Positions 1 through 6,872 of a DNA stretch of 16,279 bases are shown here, piece by piece. The stretch's first letter is position 1. Each line of letters opens with the position of its first letter. A model generated the notes under the pieces. That model saw nothing but the letters and a program-made list of their open reading frames with translations. It was not told the DNA's origin and made no database searches. Position numbers and translations under genes: made by a program. This DNA comes from an uncultured Collinsella sp. (GTDB taxonomy: Bacteria; Actinomycetota; Coriobacteriia; Coriobacteriales; Coriobacteriaceae): the NCBI GenBank assembly GCA_902479095.1, contig CABSNL010000044.1, positions 1 through 16,279 on the forward strand, written 5' to 3'.

Positions 1-395
1 CCGCATACCTCAACCGTGAGCTGGGCGTGGGCTTCTCGGGCGGCGAGAAGAAGAAGGTCGAGATGCTCCAGCTTTTGCTGCTGCAGCCCAAGCTCGCCAT
101 CCTGGACGAGACTGACTCCGGCCTGGACGTCGACGCCCTTTCCACCGTCAGCCATGGCATGGACGCCTACCGCAAGAGCTGCGACGGCTCCATGCTCATC
201 ATCACGCACAACACGCGCATCCTGGAGCACCTGGATGTCGACCGCGTCCACGTTATGGTCAAGGGCCACATCGTACGCGAGGACGACGCCTCGCTGATCC
301 CCTGGATCGACAAGAACGGCTTTGAGACCTTCGAGCGCGAGGCCGCCGAGCAGCGCGCCCAGGCCGAGTCCGCCGCTGCCGAGCAGCAGGCGTAA
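1..395 (+). CDS. sufC: SufC, Fe-S assembly ATPase (5' partial)
   Basis: C-terminal 130 residues of the ABC-type ATPase of the SufBCD scaffold, a cytoplasmic complex that builds Fe-S clusters. The reading frame is open from base 3, and the N-terminal part with Walker A lies outside the window. Visible in order are the ABC signature GFSGGEKKK, Walker B with catalytic glutamate (LAILDETDSGLD) and the switch histidine (IITHN). The ETDSGLD form is typical of SufC rather than of transporter ATPases. The C-terminus ends in an Ala/Glu/Gln-rich tail. sufB starts 12 nt downstream and the whole suf set reads as one operon, so the gene is certainly SufC rather than a transporter subunit. Confidence 0.96.
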   Translation, partial: AYLNRELGVGFSGGEKKKVEMLQLLLLQPKLAILDETDSGLDVDALSTVSHGMDAYRKSCDGSMLIITHNTRILEHLDVDRVHVMVKGHIVREDDASLIPWIDKNGFETFEREAAEQRAQAESAAAEQQA

Positions 396-407
396 AGGGG
401 CGACGCA

Positions 408-1820
408 ATGACCAAGAACCGCACCGAGGTCGCGGACATCGACCGCAGCCTCTACGACTTCACCTATGGCGAGGAGGGATTCGAGCGCCTCGACGCCGGT
501 ATCACGCCCGACATCGTGCGCGAGATCAGCGCAAAGAAGGACGAGCCGCAGTGGATGCTCGACCTGCGCTTAAAGTCCCTCGAGATCTTCAATCGTTTCC
601 CCGACCCGACGTGGGGCCCCTCCATCGAGGGCCTGGACATGGACAACATCGTCACCTACGTCAAGCCCAACACCGACCAAAAGCACGACTGGGAGTCGGT
701 GCCCGACGACATCAAGAACACCTTTGAGCGCCTGGGCATCCCCGAGGCCGAGCGCAGCTACCTGGCGGGCGTCGGCGCGCAGTACGACTCCGAGCTGGTC
801 TACCACAACATGCAGGACACCGCGTCCAAGATGGGCATCGTCTACTCCGGCATCGAGGAGGCCCTGCACGACCCGCAGTGGGAACCGCTCATCCACGAGA
901 AGTTTATGACGCTCATCCCGCCCACCGACCACAAGTTTGCGGCCCTGCACGGCGCCGTATGGTCGGGCGGCTCGTTTGTCTACGTGCCCAAGGGCACCAA
1001 GCTCGACTTCCCGCTGCAGAGCTACTTCCGTCTTAACGCCAAGGGCGCCGGCCAGTTTGAGCACACGCTCATCATCGTCGAGGACGACGCCGACCTGCAC
1101 TTTATCGAGGGTTGCTCCGCGCCCAAGTACAACGTAGCCAACCTCCACGCCGGCGCCGTCGAGCTCTTTGTGGGCAAACGCGCACACCTGCGCTACTCGA
1201 CCATCGAGAACTGGTCCAAGAACATGTACAACCTCAACACCAAGCGTGCGCGCGTGGACGAGGACGGCGACATCGAGTGGATCAGTGGCTCCTTCGGCAG
1301 CCACGTGGGCTACCTCTATCCCATGAGCGTGCTCAACGGCCGCCGCGCCCGTTCGAGCTTTACCGGCATCACCTTTGCCGGCGCCGGCCAGAACCTCGAT
1401 ACCGGCTGCAAGGTCGTACTCAACGCGCCCGAGACCTCGGCGACCGTCGAGACCAAGGGCATCTCCAAGAGCGGCGGCATCCAGACCTTCCGCAGCTCTA
1501 TCGTGGCCACGCCCAAGGCCGAGGGCTCCAAGGCAACCGTGAGCTGCCAGTCGCTGATGCTCGACGACCAGAGCCGCTCCGACACTATTCCGGCCATGGA
1601 CATCCGCGCCAAGAACGTCGACATCGGCCACGAGGCCACCATCGGTCGTATCGGCGACGACAAGGTGTTCTACCTGATGAGCCGCGGCATCTCGGAGGAA
1701 GAGGCCCGCACCATGATCGTCAACGGCTTTGCCAACCCGGTCTCCAAGGAGTTGCCGCTGGAGTACGCCGTCGAGATGAACAACCTGATCAAGCTCGAGA
1801 TGGAAGGAGCGATCGGATAA
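408..1820 (+). CDS. sufB: SufB, Fe-S cluster scaffold subunit
   Basis: 470-residue SufB, the usual length, core scaffold of the SufBC2D complex on which sulfur and iron are assembled before transfer to apoproteins. The start ATG follows AAAGGGG with a suitable gap. The middle is the right-handed beta-helix typical of SufB/SufD. Family landmarks include the SGGSFVYVPKG segment (about 186-196), the ENWSKNMYNLNTKR segment (about 267-280), the His-Glu pair at 408-409 within the GHEATIGRIG stretch, and the C-terminal LEMEG. Cysteines are at 236, 334 and 380; the stop overlaps the sufD start in TAATG, implying translational coupling. Phe codons are a mix of TTT and TTC, unlike the genes at 6120-7877. 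Confidence 0.97.
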   Translation: MTKNRTEVADIDRSLYDFTYGEEGFERLDAGITPDIVREISAKKDEPQWMLDLRLKSLEIFNRFPDPTWGPSIEGLDMDNIVTYVKPNTDQKHDWESVPDDIKNTFERLGIPEAERSYLAGVGAQYDSELVYHNMQDTASKMGIVYSGIEEALHDPQWEPLIHEKFMTLIPPTDHKFAALHGAVWSGGSFVYVPKGTKLDFPLQSYFRLNAKGAGQFEHTLIIVEDDADLHFIEGCSAPKYNVANLHAGAVELFVGKRAHLRYSTIENWSKNMYNLNTKRARVDEDGDIEWISGSFGSHVGYLYPMSVLNGRRARSSFTGITFAGAGQNLDTGCKVVLNAPETSATVETKGISKSGGIQTFRSSIVATPKAEGSKATVSCQSLMLDDQSRSDTIPAMDIRAKNVDIGHEATIGRIGDDKVFYLMSRGISEEEARTMIVNGFANPVSKELPLEYAVEMNNLIKLEMEGAIG

Positions 1821-3091
1821 TGAATCAGACCACGATCACCGCTGCTACCACCCTTGAGCAGGTCAACGCTATGCCGGCCGCCACTTGGGGTTGGCTGAAG
1901 ATGAATCAGACCAAGCTCGAGCTCTCTGACGAGCTTGCTGCCGCTCCCGCCGAGACCGTTAAGGTTGAGGGCTTGGACGAGCAGTTTGCTGGCGTGGCAG
2001 ACGCGTTCGACGCCGCCATGGACGCCATGGCCGAGCGCTTCCCCGAGCGCCGCGCCTCCGCGCCCGGCGATGCCGCCGACCGCGCCCGCATCACGCCCGA
2101 GACCGAGCTCGACGTGCCCGCCACCTCCGTCTACCAGGCCGGTGCCATTAAGCTGGAGGAGGAGCTCTCCCCCGCTGAGGCCTTCGAGACTGGCATGGGC
2201 GAGGCTGCCTACACCTACCTGGCCGACCACGCCACCAAGCGCGTCGTCATCGATGTGCCCGCATACAAGCACGCCACGGTTACCGCGCGCGTGAATGGCG
2301 TCGACACTGCCGCGGCCATCGCCGCCATCGATGTCGTCGCCCGTCCGCAGGCAACGCTCGACCTGCAGATCGCCCTGGACTCCCCCGTTGCCGGCGAGGG
2401 CGTCGTGGGATCCGTGCTGCGCGTGTGCGCCCACGAGTACGCCACCGTCAACGTGGCCTGCACGCAGACGCTCGACGATAGCTGGATCGCACTCGACGAC
2501 ACCGGCCTGTTCCTGGACGAGGGCGCGCGCGTCAACGTGCAACACACCGTCCTGGGTGCCGGCGCCAGCGCCACCGGCCTTGCCGGCGATCTGTTGGGCG
2601 ATACCGCCAAGGTCACCATCGATACTGACTACCTTGGCGCCCGCGAGCAGGTGCGCGACTTTAACTACGAGCTCCGCCACCGCGGTCGCAAGACCGAGTG
2701 CGAGATCGACGCCAACGGCGTGCTGACCGGCACGTCCAAGAAGGTCTACCGTGGCACCATCGACCTCGTGCACGGCTGCAAGGGTGCAACCGGCACCGAG
2801 CGCGAGACGGTGCTTTTGGCCAACAAGGGCGTCGACAACAAGACCATTCCCGTCATTCTCTGCGACGAGGACGACGTCGCCGGCAACCACGGCGCCACCA
2901 TCGGTCACGTCCGCGACGAGCAGCTGTTCTACCTCGCCTGCCGCGGCCTTGACCAAAATGCCGCCGAGGACCTGTTCATCCGCGCCAAGCTGGAGGACGC
3001 CGCGCTTTCCGCCACCGACGAGCGCACCCGCGCCGGCATCGTCCGCCTGGGCAACAACCTGATCGATAACTTTGAAGAGGAGCTCGCATGA
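1820..3091 (+). CDS. sufD: SufD, Fe-S cluster assembly subunit
   Basis: 423-residue SufD, paralogue of SufB and its heterodimer partner in the SufBCD complex, implicated in iron acquisition. I chose the ATG at 1820 because AAGGAG lies about 10 nt upstream. The frame stays open much further upstream, but only as a shadow inside sufB. The N-terminal third is variable and helical, with Ala/Glu-rich stretches, and the beta-helix core follows. The family's C-terminal signature is clear: NHGATIGHV with the conserved histidine at about residue 357, then EQLFYLACRGL and a helical tail. The stop overlaps the sufS start (ATGA). Confidence 0.95.
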   Translation: MNQTTITAATTLEQVNAMPAATWGWLKMNQTKLELSDELAAAPAETVKVEGLDEQFAGVADAFDAAMDAMAERFPERRASAPGDAADRARITPETELDVPATSVYQAGAIKLEEELSPAEAFETGMGEAAYTYLADHATKRVVIDVPAYKHATVTARVNGVDTAAAIAAIDVVARPQATLDLQIALDSPVAGEGVVGSVLRVCAHEYATVNVACTQTLDDSWIALDDTGLFLDEGARVNVQHTVLGAGASATGLAGDLLGDTAKVTIDTDYLGAREQVRDFNYELRHRGRKTECEIDANGVLTGTSKKVYRGTIDLVHGCKGATGTERETVLLANKGVDNKTIPVILCDEDDVAGNHGATIGHVRDEQLFYLACRGLDQNAAEDLFIRAKLEDAALSATDERTRAGIVRLGNNLIDNFEEELA

Positions 3092-4413
3092 TCGACACCG
3101 AGCACGTTAAATGCGATACCTGCACCGCCCCCGAGCCCATGGAGCTCGACGCCAGCGACGAGGCTTCGCGCGGCTGGCCCACTGTGGACATCGAGACCAA
3201 CCCCTACAAGGGCCAGTTCCCGCTGTTCCAGCAGCACCCCGAGATCGCCTTCCTCGATAGCGCCGCCACCGCGCAGCGCCCTGCCTGTGTGCTCGACGCC
3301 GAACGCGACTTCTATCAGCGCATGAACGCCAACCCCCTGCGCGGCCTGTACTCGCTGTCCGTCGAGGCCACCGACGCCATCGCGAAGGTCCGCCAACAGA
3401 TCGCCGACCTCATCGGCGCCGCCCAGGCCAACGAGGTCGTCTTCACCCGCAACACGAGCGAGTCGCTCAACCTGGTCGCCAAGAGCTTTGCACCCACGGT
3501 GCTCGAGCCCGGTGACGAGGTCGTCATCACCATCATGGAGCACCACTCCAACCTAATCCCGTGGCAGCAGGTCTGCCGCGAAACCGGCGCCAAGCTCGTC
3601 TACCTCTACCCCACCAAGACCGGTCAACTCACCACCGAGGAGGTTCTGTCCAAGGTGGGCCCCAAGACCAAAATCTTGGCCGTGGGTCAGGTGTCTAACG
3701 TGCTGGGCGTCGAGAACCCGGTCAAGAATCTCGGCAAGCTCGTGCACAAGTACGGCGGCTATCTGGTCGTCGACGGCGCGCAGTCGCTGCCGCACATGCC
3801 GGTCGATGTGGCCGATCTGGGCGCCGACTTCTTTGCCTTTAGCGCGCACAAGGCCATGGGCCCCATGGGCATCGGCGTGCTGTGGGGCAAAATGGACCTG
3901 CTCAACGCCATGCCGCCCATGCTCACCGGCGGCGAGATGATCGACTCGGTCACCGAGCAGGACGCCGTCTGGGCGCCCGTTCCCGAGAAATTCGAGGCCG
4001 GCACGCAGGACGCCGCCGGCATCTTCGCCACGGGTGCGGCACTCGACTACCTGGTCAACACGGTGGGTTACGAGAACATCCAGGCCCGCGAGCAGGCACT
4101 CGTCCACTACCTGATGGGTGAGCTCATGCAGCTCGACTTTGTCCAGATCATCGGCTCCATCTATTGGGACAACCACCACGGCGTTGTGAGCTTTAACGTC
4201 AAGGGCATCCACCCGCACGACGTCGCGAGCATCATGGACATGGACGGCGTCTGCATCCGCGCCGGTCACCACTGCGCGCAGCCGCTGCTTACCTGGCTGG
4301 GCGTCGAGAACCTTGCCTGCTGCCGCGCCAGCGTGGCCTTCTACAACGACAAGGCCGATATCGACAAGTTCATCGCCGGCCTGCATCACGTTTGGAGCAC
4401 GTTCAATGGGTAA
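3088..4413 (+). CDS. sufS: SufS, group II cysteine desulfurase
   Basis: 441-residue PLP-dependent desulfurase that takes sulfur from L-cysteine and hands it to SufU/SufB. Seen in the sequence: EHHSN with PLP-stacking histidine (about 152-153), VVDGAQ with the aspartate that binds the pyridine nitrogen (D229), the Schiff-base lysine K255 in SAHK, and the persulfide cysteine C396 in RAGHHCAQPL. Group II enzymes usually run about 405-415 residues. The extra length is a roughly 35-residue N-terminal segment carrying a CDTC motif (C9, C12) ahead of the normal start of the fold. The start is fixed by GAGGAG six nt upstream and the ATGA overlap with sufD. The last 8 nt overlap sufU. Confidence 0.96.
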   Translation: MIDTEHVKCDTCTAPEPMELDASDEASRGWPTVDIETNPYKGQFPLFQQHPEIAFLDSAATAQRPACVLDAERDFYQRMNANPLRGLYSLSVEATDAIAKVRQQIADLIGAAQANEVVFTRNTSESLNLVAKSFAPTVLEPGDEVVITIMEHHSNLIPWQQVCRETGAKLVYLYPTKTGQLTTEEVLSKVGPKTKILAVGQVSNVLGVENPVKNLGKLVHKYGGYLVVDGAQSLPHMPVDVADLGADFFAFSAHKAMGPMGIGVLWGKMDLLNAMPPMLTGGEMIDSVTEQDAVWAPVPEKFEAGTQDAAGIFATGAALDYLVNTVGYENIQAREQALVHYLMGELMQLDFVQIIGSIYWDNHHGVVSFNVKGIHPHDVASIMDMDGVCIRAGHHCAQPLLTWLGVENLACCRASVAFYNDKADIDKFIAGLHHVWSTFNG

Positions 4414-4840
4414 TCTGTACACCTCCACCACATTTATGGAGCACAACTCGCACCCCGACTATAAGTACGAGATGGATGCTCCCACGCACGAGCACGACGG
4501 CATCAACCCCAGCTGCGGCGACGAGCTCACCTTGCAGCTGCGCGTCGAGAACGGCGTGATCGAGGAGGCCTCCTTTACCGGCCACGGCTGCGCCATCAGC
4601 CAGGCCAGTGCCGACATCATGGCCGACCTCATCACCGGCGAGACCGTCGAGGAAGCTCACCGCCTGGCAGAGCTCTTCCTCGCCATGATCCGCGGCGAGC
4701 AGCTCTCCGAAGAGGACCTGGAAGACCTGGACGAAGCCGCCCAGCTCCAGGATATCTCGCACATGCCCGCCCGCGTCAAATGCGCCGAGCTCGCCTGGCG
4801 CACCCTCGACGGCATGCTCACGGAACAAAATAATCAGTAG
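4406..4840 (+). CDS. sufU: SufU, sulfur transfer partner of SufS
   Basis: 144-residue NifU-fold protein of the SufU type, which binds zinc and accepts persulfide sulfur from SufS in Gram-positive bacteria. The zinc ligand set is present: C37 and D39 in NPSCGDE, C62 in GHGCAIS and C126 in VKCAELAW. The SufU-specific insertion between the second and third cysteines is also there, acidic here (SEEDLEDLDEAAQ). The start at 4406 overlaps the sufS stop by 8 nt and has GGAG eight nt upstream. An internal ATG at 4436 is a possible alternative that would remove ten residues. It is the last gene of the operon. Confidence 0.93.
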   Translation: MGNLYTSTTFMEHNSHPDYKYEMDAPTHEHDGINPSCGDELTLQLRVENGVIEEASFTGHGCAISQASADIMADLITGETVEEAHRLAELFLAMIRGEQLSEEDLEDLDEAAQLQDISHMPARVKCAELAWRTLDGMLTEQNNQ

Positions 4841-4869
4841 TATTTGTCCCAAATCTTAAGAATTTTGTT

Positions 4870-4908
4870 GGCCGAATCGCTTGACTAAGAGTGGTTCGGC
4901 CATTTTCT
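4870..4908 (+). terminator. Intrinsic terminator of the suf operon
   Basis: GGCCGAA at 4870-4876 pairs with TTCGGCC at 4895-4901. Adding wobble pairs, the stem extends to about 11 bp around a 10-nt loop, and it is followed by ATTTTCT. It lies 30 nt after the sufU stop. The stop codon of the converging minus-strand gene falls in the T-tract, so the two transcription units end on the same element. The minus-strand side has no good T-tract. Confidence 0.8.
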
Positions 4909-5716
4909 ATTCCGAGAGCTCAGCTTGAGCCTTCACCCGCGCATAAGCGCGCGCGATACGAGATACGGTACTCTTACTGATTCCCGTATGCCGTTCGATC
5001 TCGCGCACCGTAAAACCGGCATCGTGCAATCCAAGAATGACGATATTGCGCTGCGCCGGCGGTGCAGTTTTAACCACATTGAGCGGAACCCCGAGGCTCT
5101 TCGCCATCTTGTCGGCAAAGGCGTGGCGTTCCCACTCTGTCTCTTTCATATCGCACAGCGCCGGCTCGCTGCCGTCGGGCGTCGAAAGCGAATAGGCAAT
5201 AAAGCCCTCGGCAGAACCAAAAAGCTCAAGCACGCAAGAAGGATCAGAAAATCCCCTCGCGACATCGGCCGCGTCACCGTCGTAAGCGCACAAATGCTCC
5301 GGAAAGCTGCTCCAGGGATAACGCTCAATGAGACTGATGCCCGCCTCCTGCGGATCGGCGTGAACGGAGCGAATAGCCTCCATCACCTGCCAGTCGGTAT
5401 CGAGCGAGCGCCGGTCAAAACGGTTCTGGAACAGATGCCCTGTGCGCCCCGTGCGTTTATTGAACCGCCGCGCGTACGTCAAAAGCAGCCGGTGCATCGC
5501 CGCGCTCATCGCGTCCTCGTAATCTGCAAGCACCAGACGCATGTGATTGCCCATAAGGCACCAGGCGATAACCGTCACGCCCGCCTTGCGGCAGCACTCA
5601 CGCATCAGCTCCAAAAACTCCCACCGGTCTTCATCGCCCTCAAAGATGAGCTGCTTGCCCGTACCGCGGGCACAGACATGGTAAAAGCCGGTAACCGTTC
5701 TCCAAACGCGCTGCAT
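4907..5716 (-). CDS. RAYT/IS200-like (Y1) transposase homologue, apparently inactive, with C-terminal HTH
   Basis: 269 residues from the ATG at 5716, which has GGGAGC just upstream. The frame stays open to 5929 but the extra 71 residues do not resemble the family. Family marks of REP-associated tyrosine transposases are the start block TGFYHVCARG (9-18), the MGNH block (55-58), GHLFQNRF (93-100), and the block where active members have YIHxNPVRAG. Here the HUH motif reads H58-M-R60 instead of H-x-H, and the tyrosine position reads S117 in RSVHADP. Both metal-binding and nucleophile functions therefore look lost. Residues about 232-262 form a helix-turn-helix (FTVREIERHTGISKSTVSRI). No terminal inverted repeats or target duplications were seen, so this is probably a domesticated DNA-binding regulator rather than an active element. 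Confidence 0.82.
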   Translation of the reverse strand: MQRVWRTVTGFYHVCARGTGKQLIFEGDEDRWEFLELMRECCRKAGVTVIAWCLMGNHMRLVLADYEDAMSAAMHRLLLTYARRFNKRTGRTGHLFQNRFDRRSLDTDWQVMEAIRSVHADPQEAGISLIERYPWSSFPEHLCAYDGDAADVARGFSDPSCVLELFGSAEGFIAYSLSTPDGSEPALCDMKETEWERHAFADKMAKSLGVPLNVVKTAPPAQRNIVILGLHDAGFTVREIERHTGISKSTVSRIARAYARVKAQAELSE

Positions 5717-5742
5717 GGCGCTCCCTTCGCCGGGATCTGCTT

Positions 5743-5778
5743 GCCATCCAATACAGCACGATTGAAGCGTGCCATCAA
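5743..5778 (-). promoter_or_regulatory. Candidate promoter with embedded inverted repeat
   Basis: On the minus strand: -35 TTGATG (5773-5778), 17-nt spacer, -10 TGTATT (5750-5755), start near 5743, about 27 nt before the ATG at 5716. The spacer (5756-5772) is exactly an inverted repeat, GCACG-N7-CGTGC, a natural operator position. The match to the sigma70 consensus is moderate. Confidence 0.5.
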
Positions 5779-5832
5779 AACATTCACGCAAAACAATTCG
5801 CTCGCGCGGCCAAAGGCAGTAAACGGGCGGCG

Positions 5833-5866
5833 AACGGTACCGTTGCAACAGGTCAACCCCTGCAAC
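5833..5866. repeat. Two overlapping palindromes upstream of the RAYT-like gene
   Basis: AACGGTACCGTT (5833-5844) is a perfect 12-bp palindrome. It overlaps GTTGCA (5842-5847), which is repeated inverted as TGCAAC (5861-5866) with 13 nt between. Such symmetry is typical of dimeric-regulator sites. No function can be assigned. Confidence 0.5.
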
Positions 5867-6119
5867 GCATACAAGAGCTGCCCAAAAGCTTGCCCAAGAC
5901 GGACCCCCTCTACGGAAGTTCGCGACCACAGAACATAGAGTTAAACCGTTTCAATTAAAACTTCCGGACTTCTCGCTACGAAAACTGAGCCGTTCGCCGA
6001 ATATTCCGTGCATTTCGCGGTATTATAGGGGCTGCATGTCATGTCCCTTTCGAAGGGTCGCCCGGCAATCGCCAGCCACGGCCCCCAGACGGGACGCCAA
6101 CACGATAGAGAGGAGAGGC

Positions 6120-6854
6120 ATGCAGTACTCACAGGAAGTGGAGAACATGTGCCCCGTTGCCAAGGGTGCATACCACGGCCCCGCACCCATCCCCGAGGAG
6201 GGCAAGTGGGTCCAGGCTAAGGAGATTTCCGACATCTCCGGTCTTACGCACGGTGTGGGTTGGTGCGCACCTCAGCAGGGCGCCTGCAAGCTCACGCTGA
6301 ACGTCAAGGACGGCATCATCGAGGAGGCCCTCGTTGAGACCATCGGCTGCTCGGGCATGACCCACTCTGCCGCCATGGCTTCCGAGATCCTTCCCGGTAA
6401 GACCATCCTCGAGGCCCTCAACACCGACCTTGTCTGCGACGCCATCAACGTTGCTATGCGCGAGATCTTCCTGCAGATCGTTTACGGCCGCAGCCAGACC
6501 GCGTTCTCCGAGGGCGGCCTGCCCGTGGGCGCCTCCCTCGACGACCTCGGCAAGGGCCTTCGCTCTCAGGTCGGCACCATGTTCGGCACCAAGGCCAAGG
6601 GCGCTCGTTACCTCGAGCTCGCTCAGGGCTACGTCACCCGCATGGCTCTCAACGACAAGAACGAGATCATCGCATTCGAGTTCCTGAACCTCGGCAAGTT
6701 CACCGACGCCGTCAAGGCCGGCAAGACCCCCGAGGAGGCCATCGCTGGCGCTATGGGCCACTATGGTCAGTGGGAGAACGCTGCCAAGTACATCGACCCG
6801 CGCACCGACGAGGAGACTCACTCCGTCGCCAGCGTGTTCCCGGTTCACGAGTAG
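6120..6854 (+). CDS. NifU/SufU-like iron-sulfur scaffold-type protein, partner of GGGtGRT protein
   Basis: 244 residues; start chosen for AGAGGAGAGG directly upstream, since the open frame to 6036 has no such signal. Residues about 45-125 match the NifU N-terminal fold. GWCAPQQGACKLTLNVKDGIIEEA followed by IGCSGMTHSAAMASEI parallels the SufU layout in this window. Candidate metal ligands are C49 and/or C56, C77 and C106. The protein is much longer than SufU because of a C-terminal domain (about 145-244) that I do not recognise. The GGGtGRT gene starts 18 nt downstream, and the two form one operon ended by a terminator. All seven Phe codons are TTC. A scaffold or metal-cluster carrier role is inferred from fold and neighbours; the substrate is unknown. 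Confidence 0.82.
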   Translation: MQYSQEVENMCPVAKGAYHGPAPIPEEGKWVQAKEISDISGLTHGVGWCAPQQGACKLTLNVKDGIIEEALVETIGCSGMTHSAAMASEILPGKTILEALNTDLVCDAINVAMREIFLQIVYGRSQTAFSEGGLPVGASLDDLGKGLRSQVGTMFGTKAKGARYLELAQGYVTRMALNDKNEIIAFEFLNLGKFTDAVKAGKTPEEAIAGAMGHYGQWENAAKYIDPRTDEETHSVASVFPVHE

Positions 6855-6872
6855 AAAGGGAGGGAAATAACT

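Larger units (their letters stand above)
5717..6119. other. Divergent intergenic region with two leaders
   Basis: 403 bases between divergent genes with no convincing gene. The left part holds the promoter of the minus-strand RAYT-like gene and two palindromes (listed separately). The right part is the leader of the 6120 gene. It contains a TATTAT at 6021-6026 as a possible -10 without a good -35, and a short hairpin CCCTT-TCG-AAGGG at 6045-6057. GTCCC at 6043 could instead pair with the downstream GGGAC near 6091-6095. If the -10 is right, the 5' leader is about 85 nt. I recognise no known riboswitch. Confidence 0.5.

Noticed and set aside
570..1631. Minus-strand open frame opposite sufB
   Set aside because: Same antisense effect; sufB is unambiguous.
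1112..1819. Upstream extension of sufD to give a 659-residue protein
   Set aside because: The extra part lies inside sufB in another frame and is Arg/Gln-rich nonsense. The ATG at 1820 has AAGGAG and matches SufD length.
1670..2956. Long minus-strand open frame opposite sufD
   Set aside because: Antisense shadow with low-complexity Gly/Val/Ala translation; sufD on the plus strand has clear family motifs and a ribosome site.
5717..5929. N-terminal extension of the RAYT-like protein by 71 residues
   Set aside because: The extension does not resemble the family, overlaps a plausible promoter, and the ATG at 5716 has a good ribosome site.
4907..5930. Complete mobile insertion sequence
   Set aside because: Catalytic residues appear lost and no flanking subterminal hairpins, terminal repeats or target duplications were found, so I list only the gene.
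4925..5938. 337-codon plus-strand open frame opposite the RAYT-like gene
   Set aside because: No family resemblance, while the minus strand carries clear RAYT blocks and an HTH.
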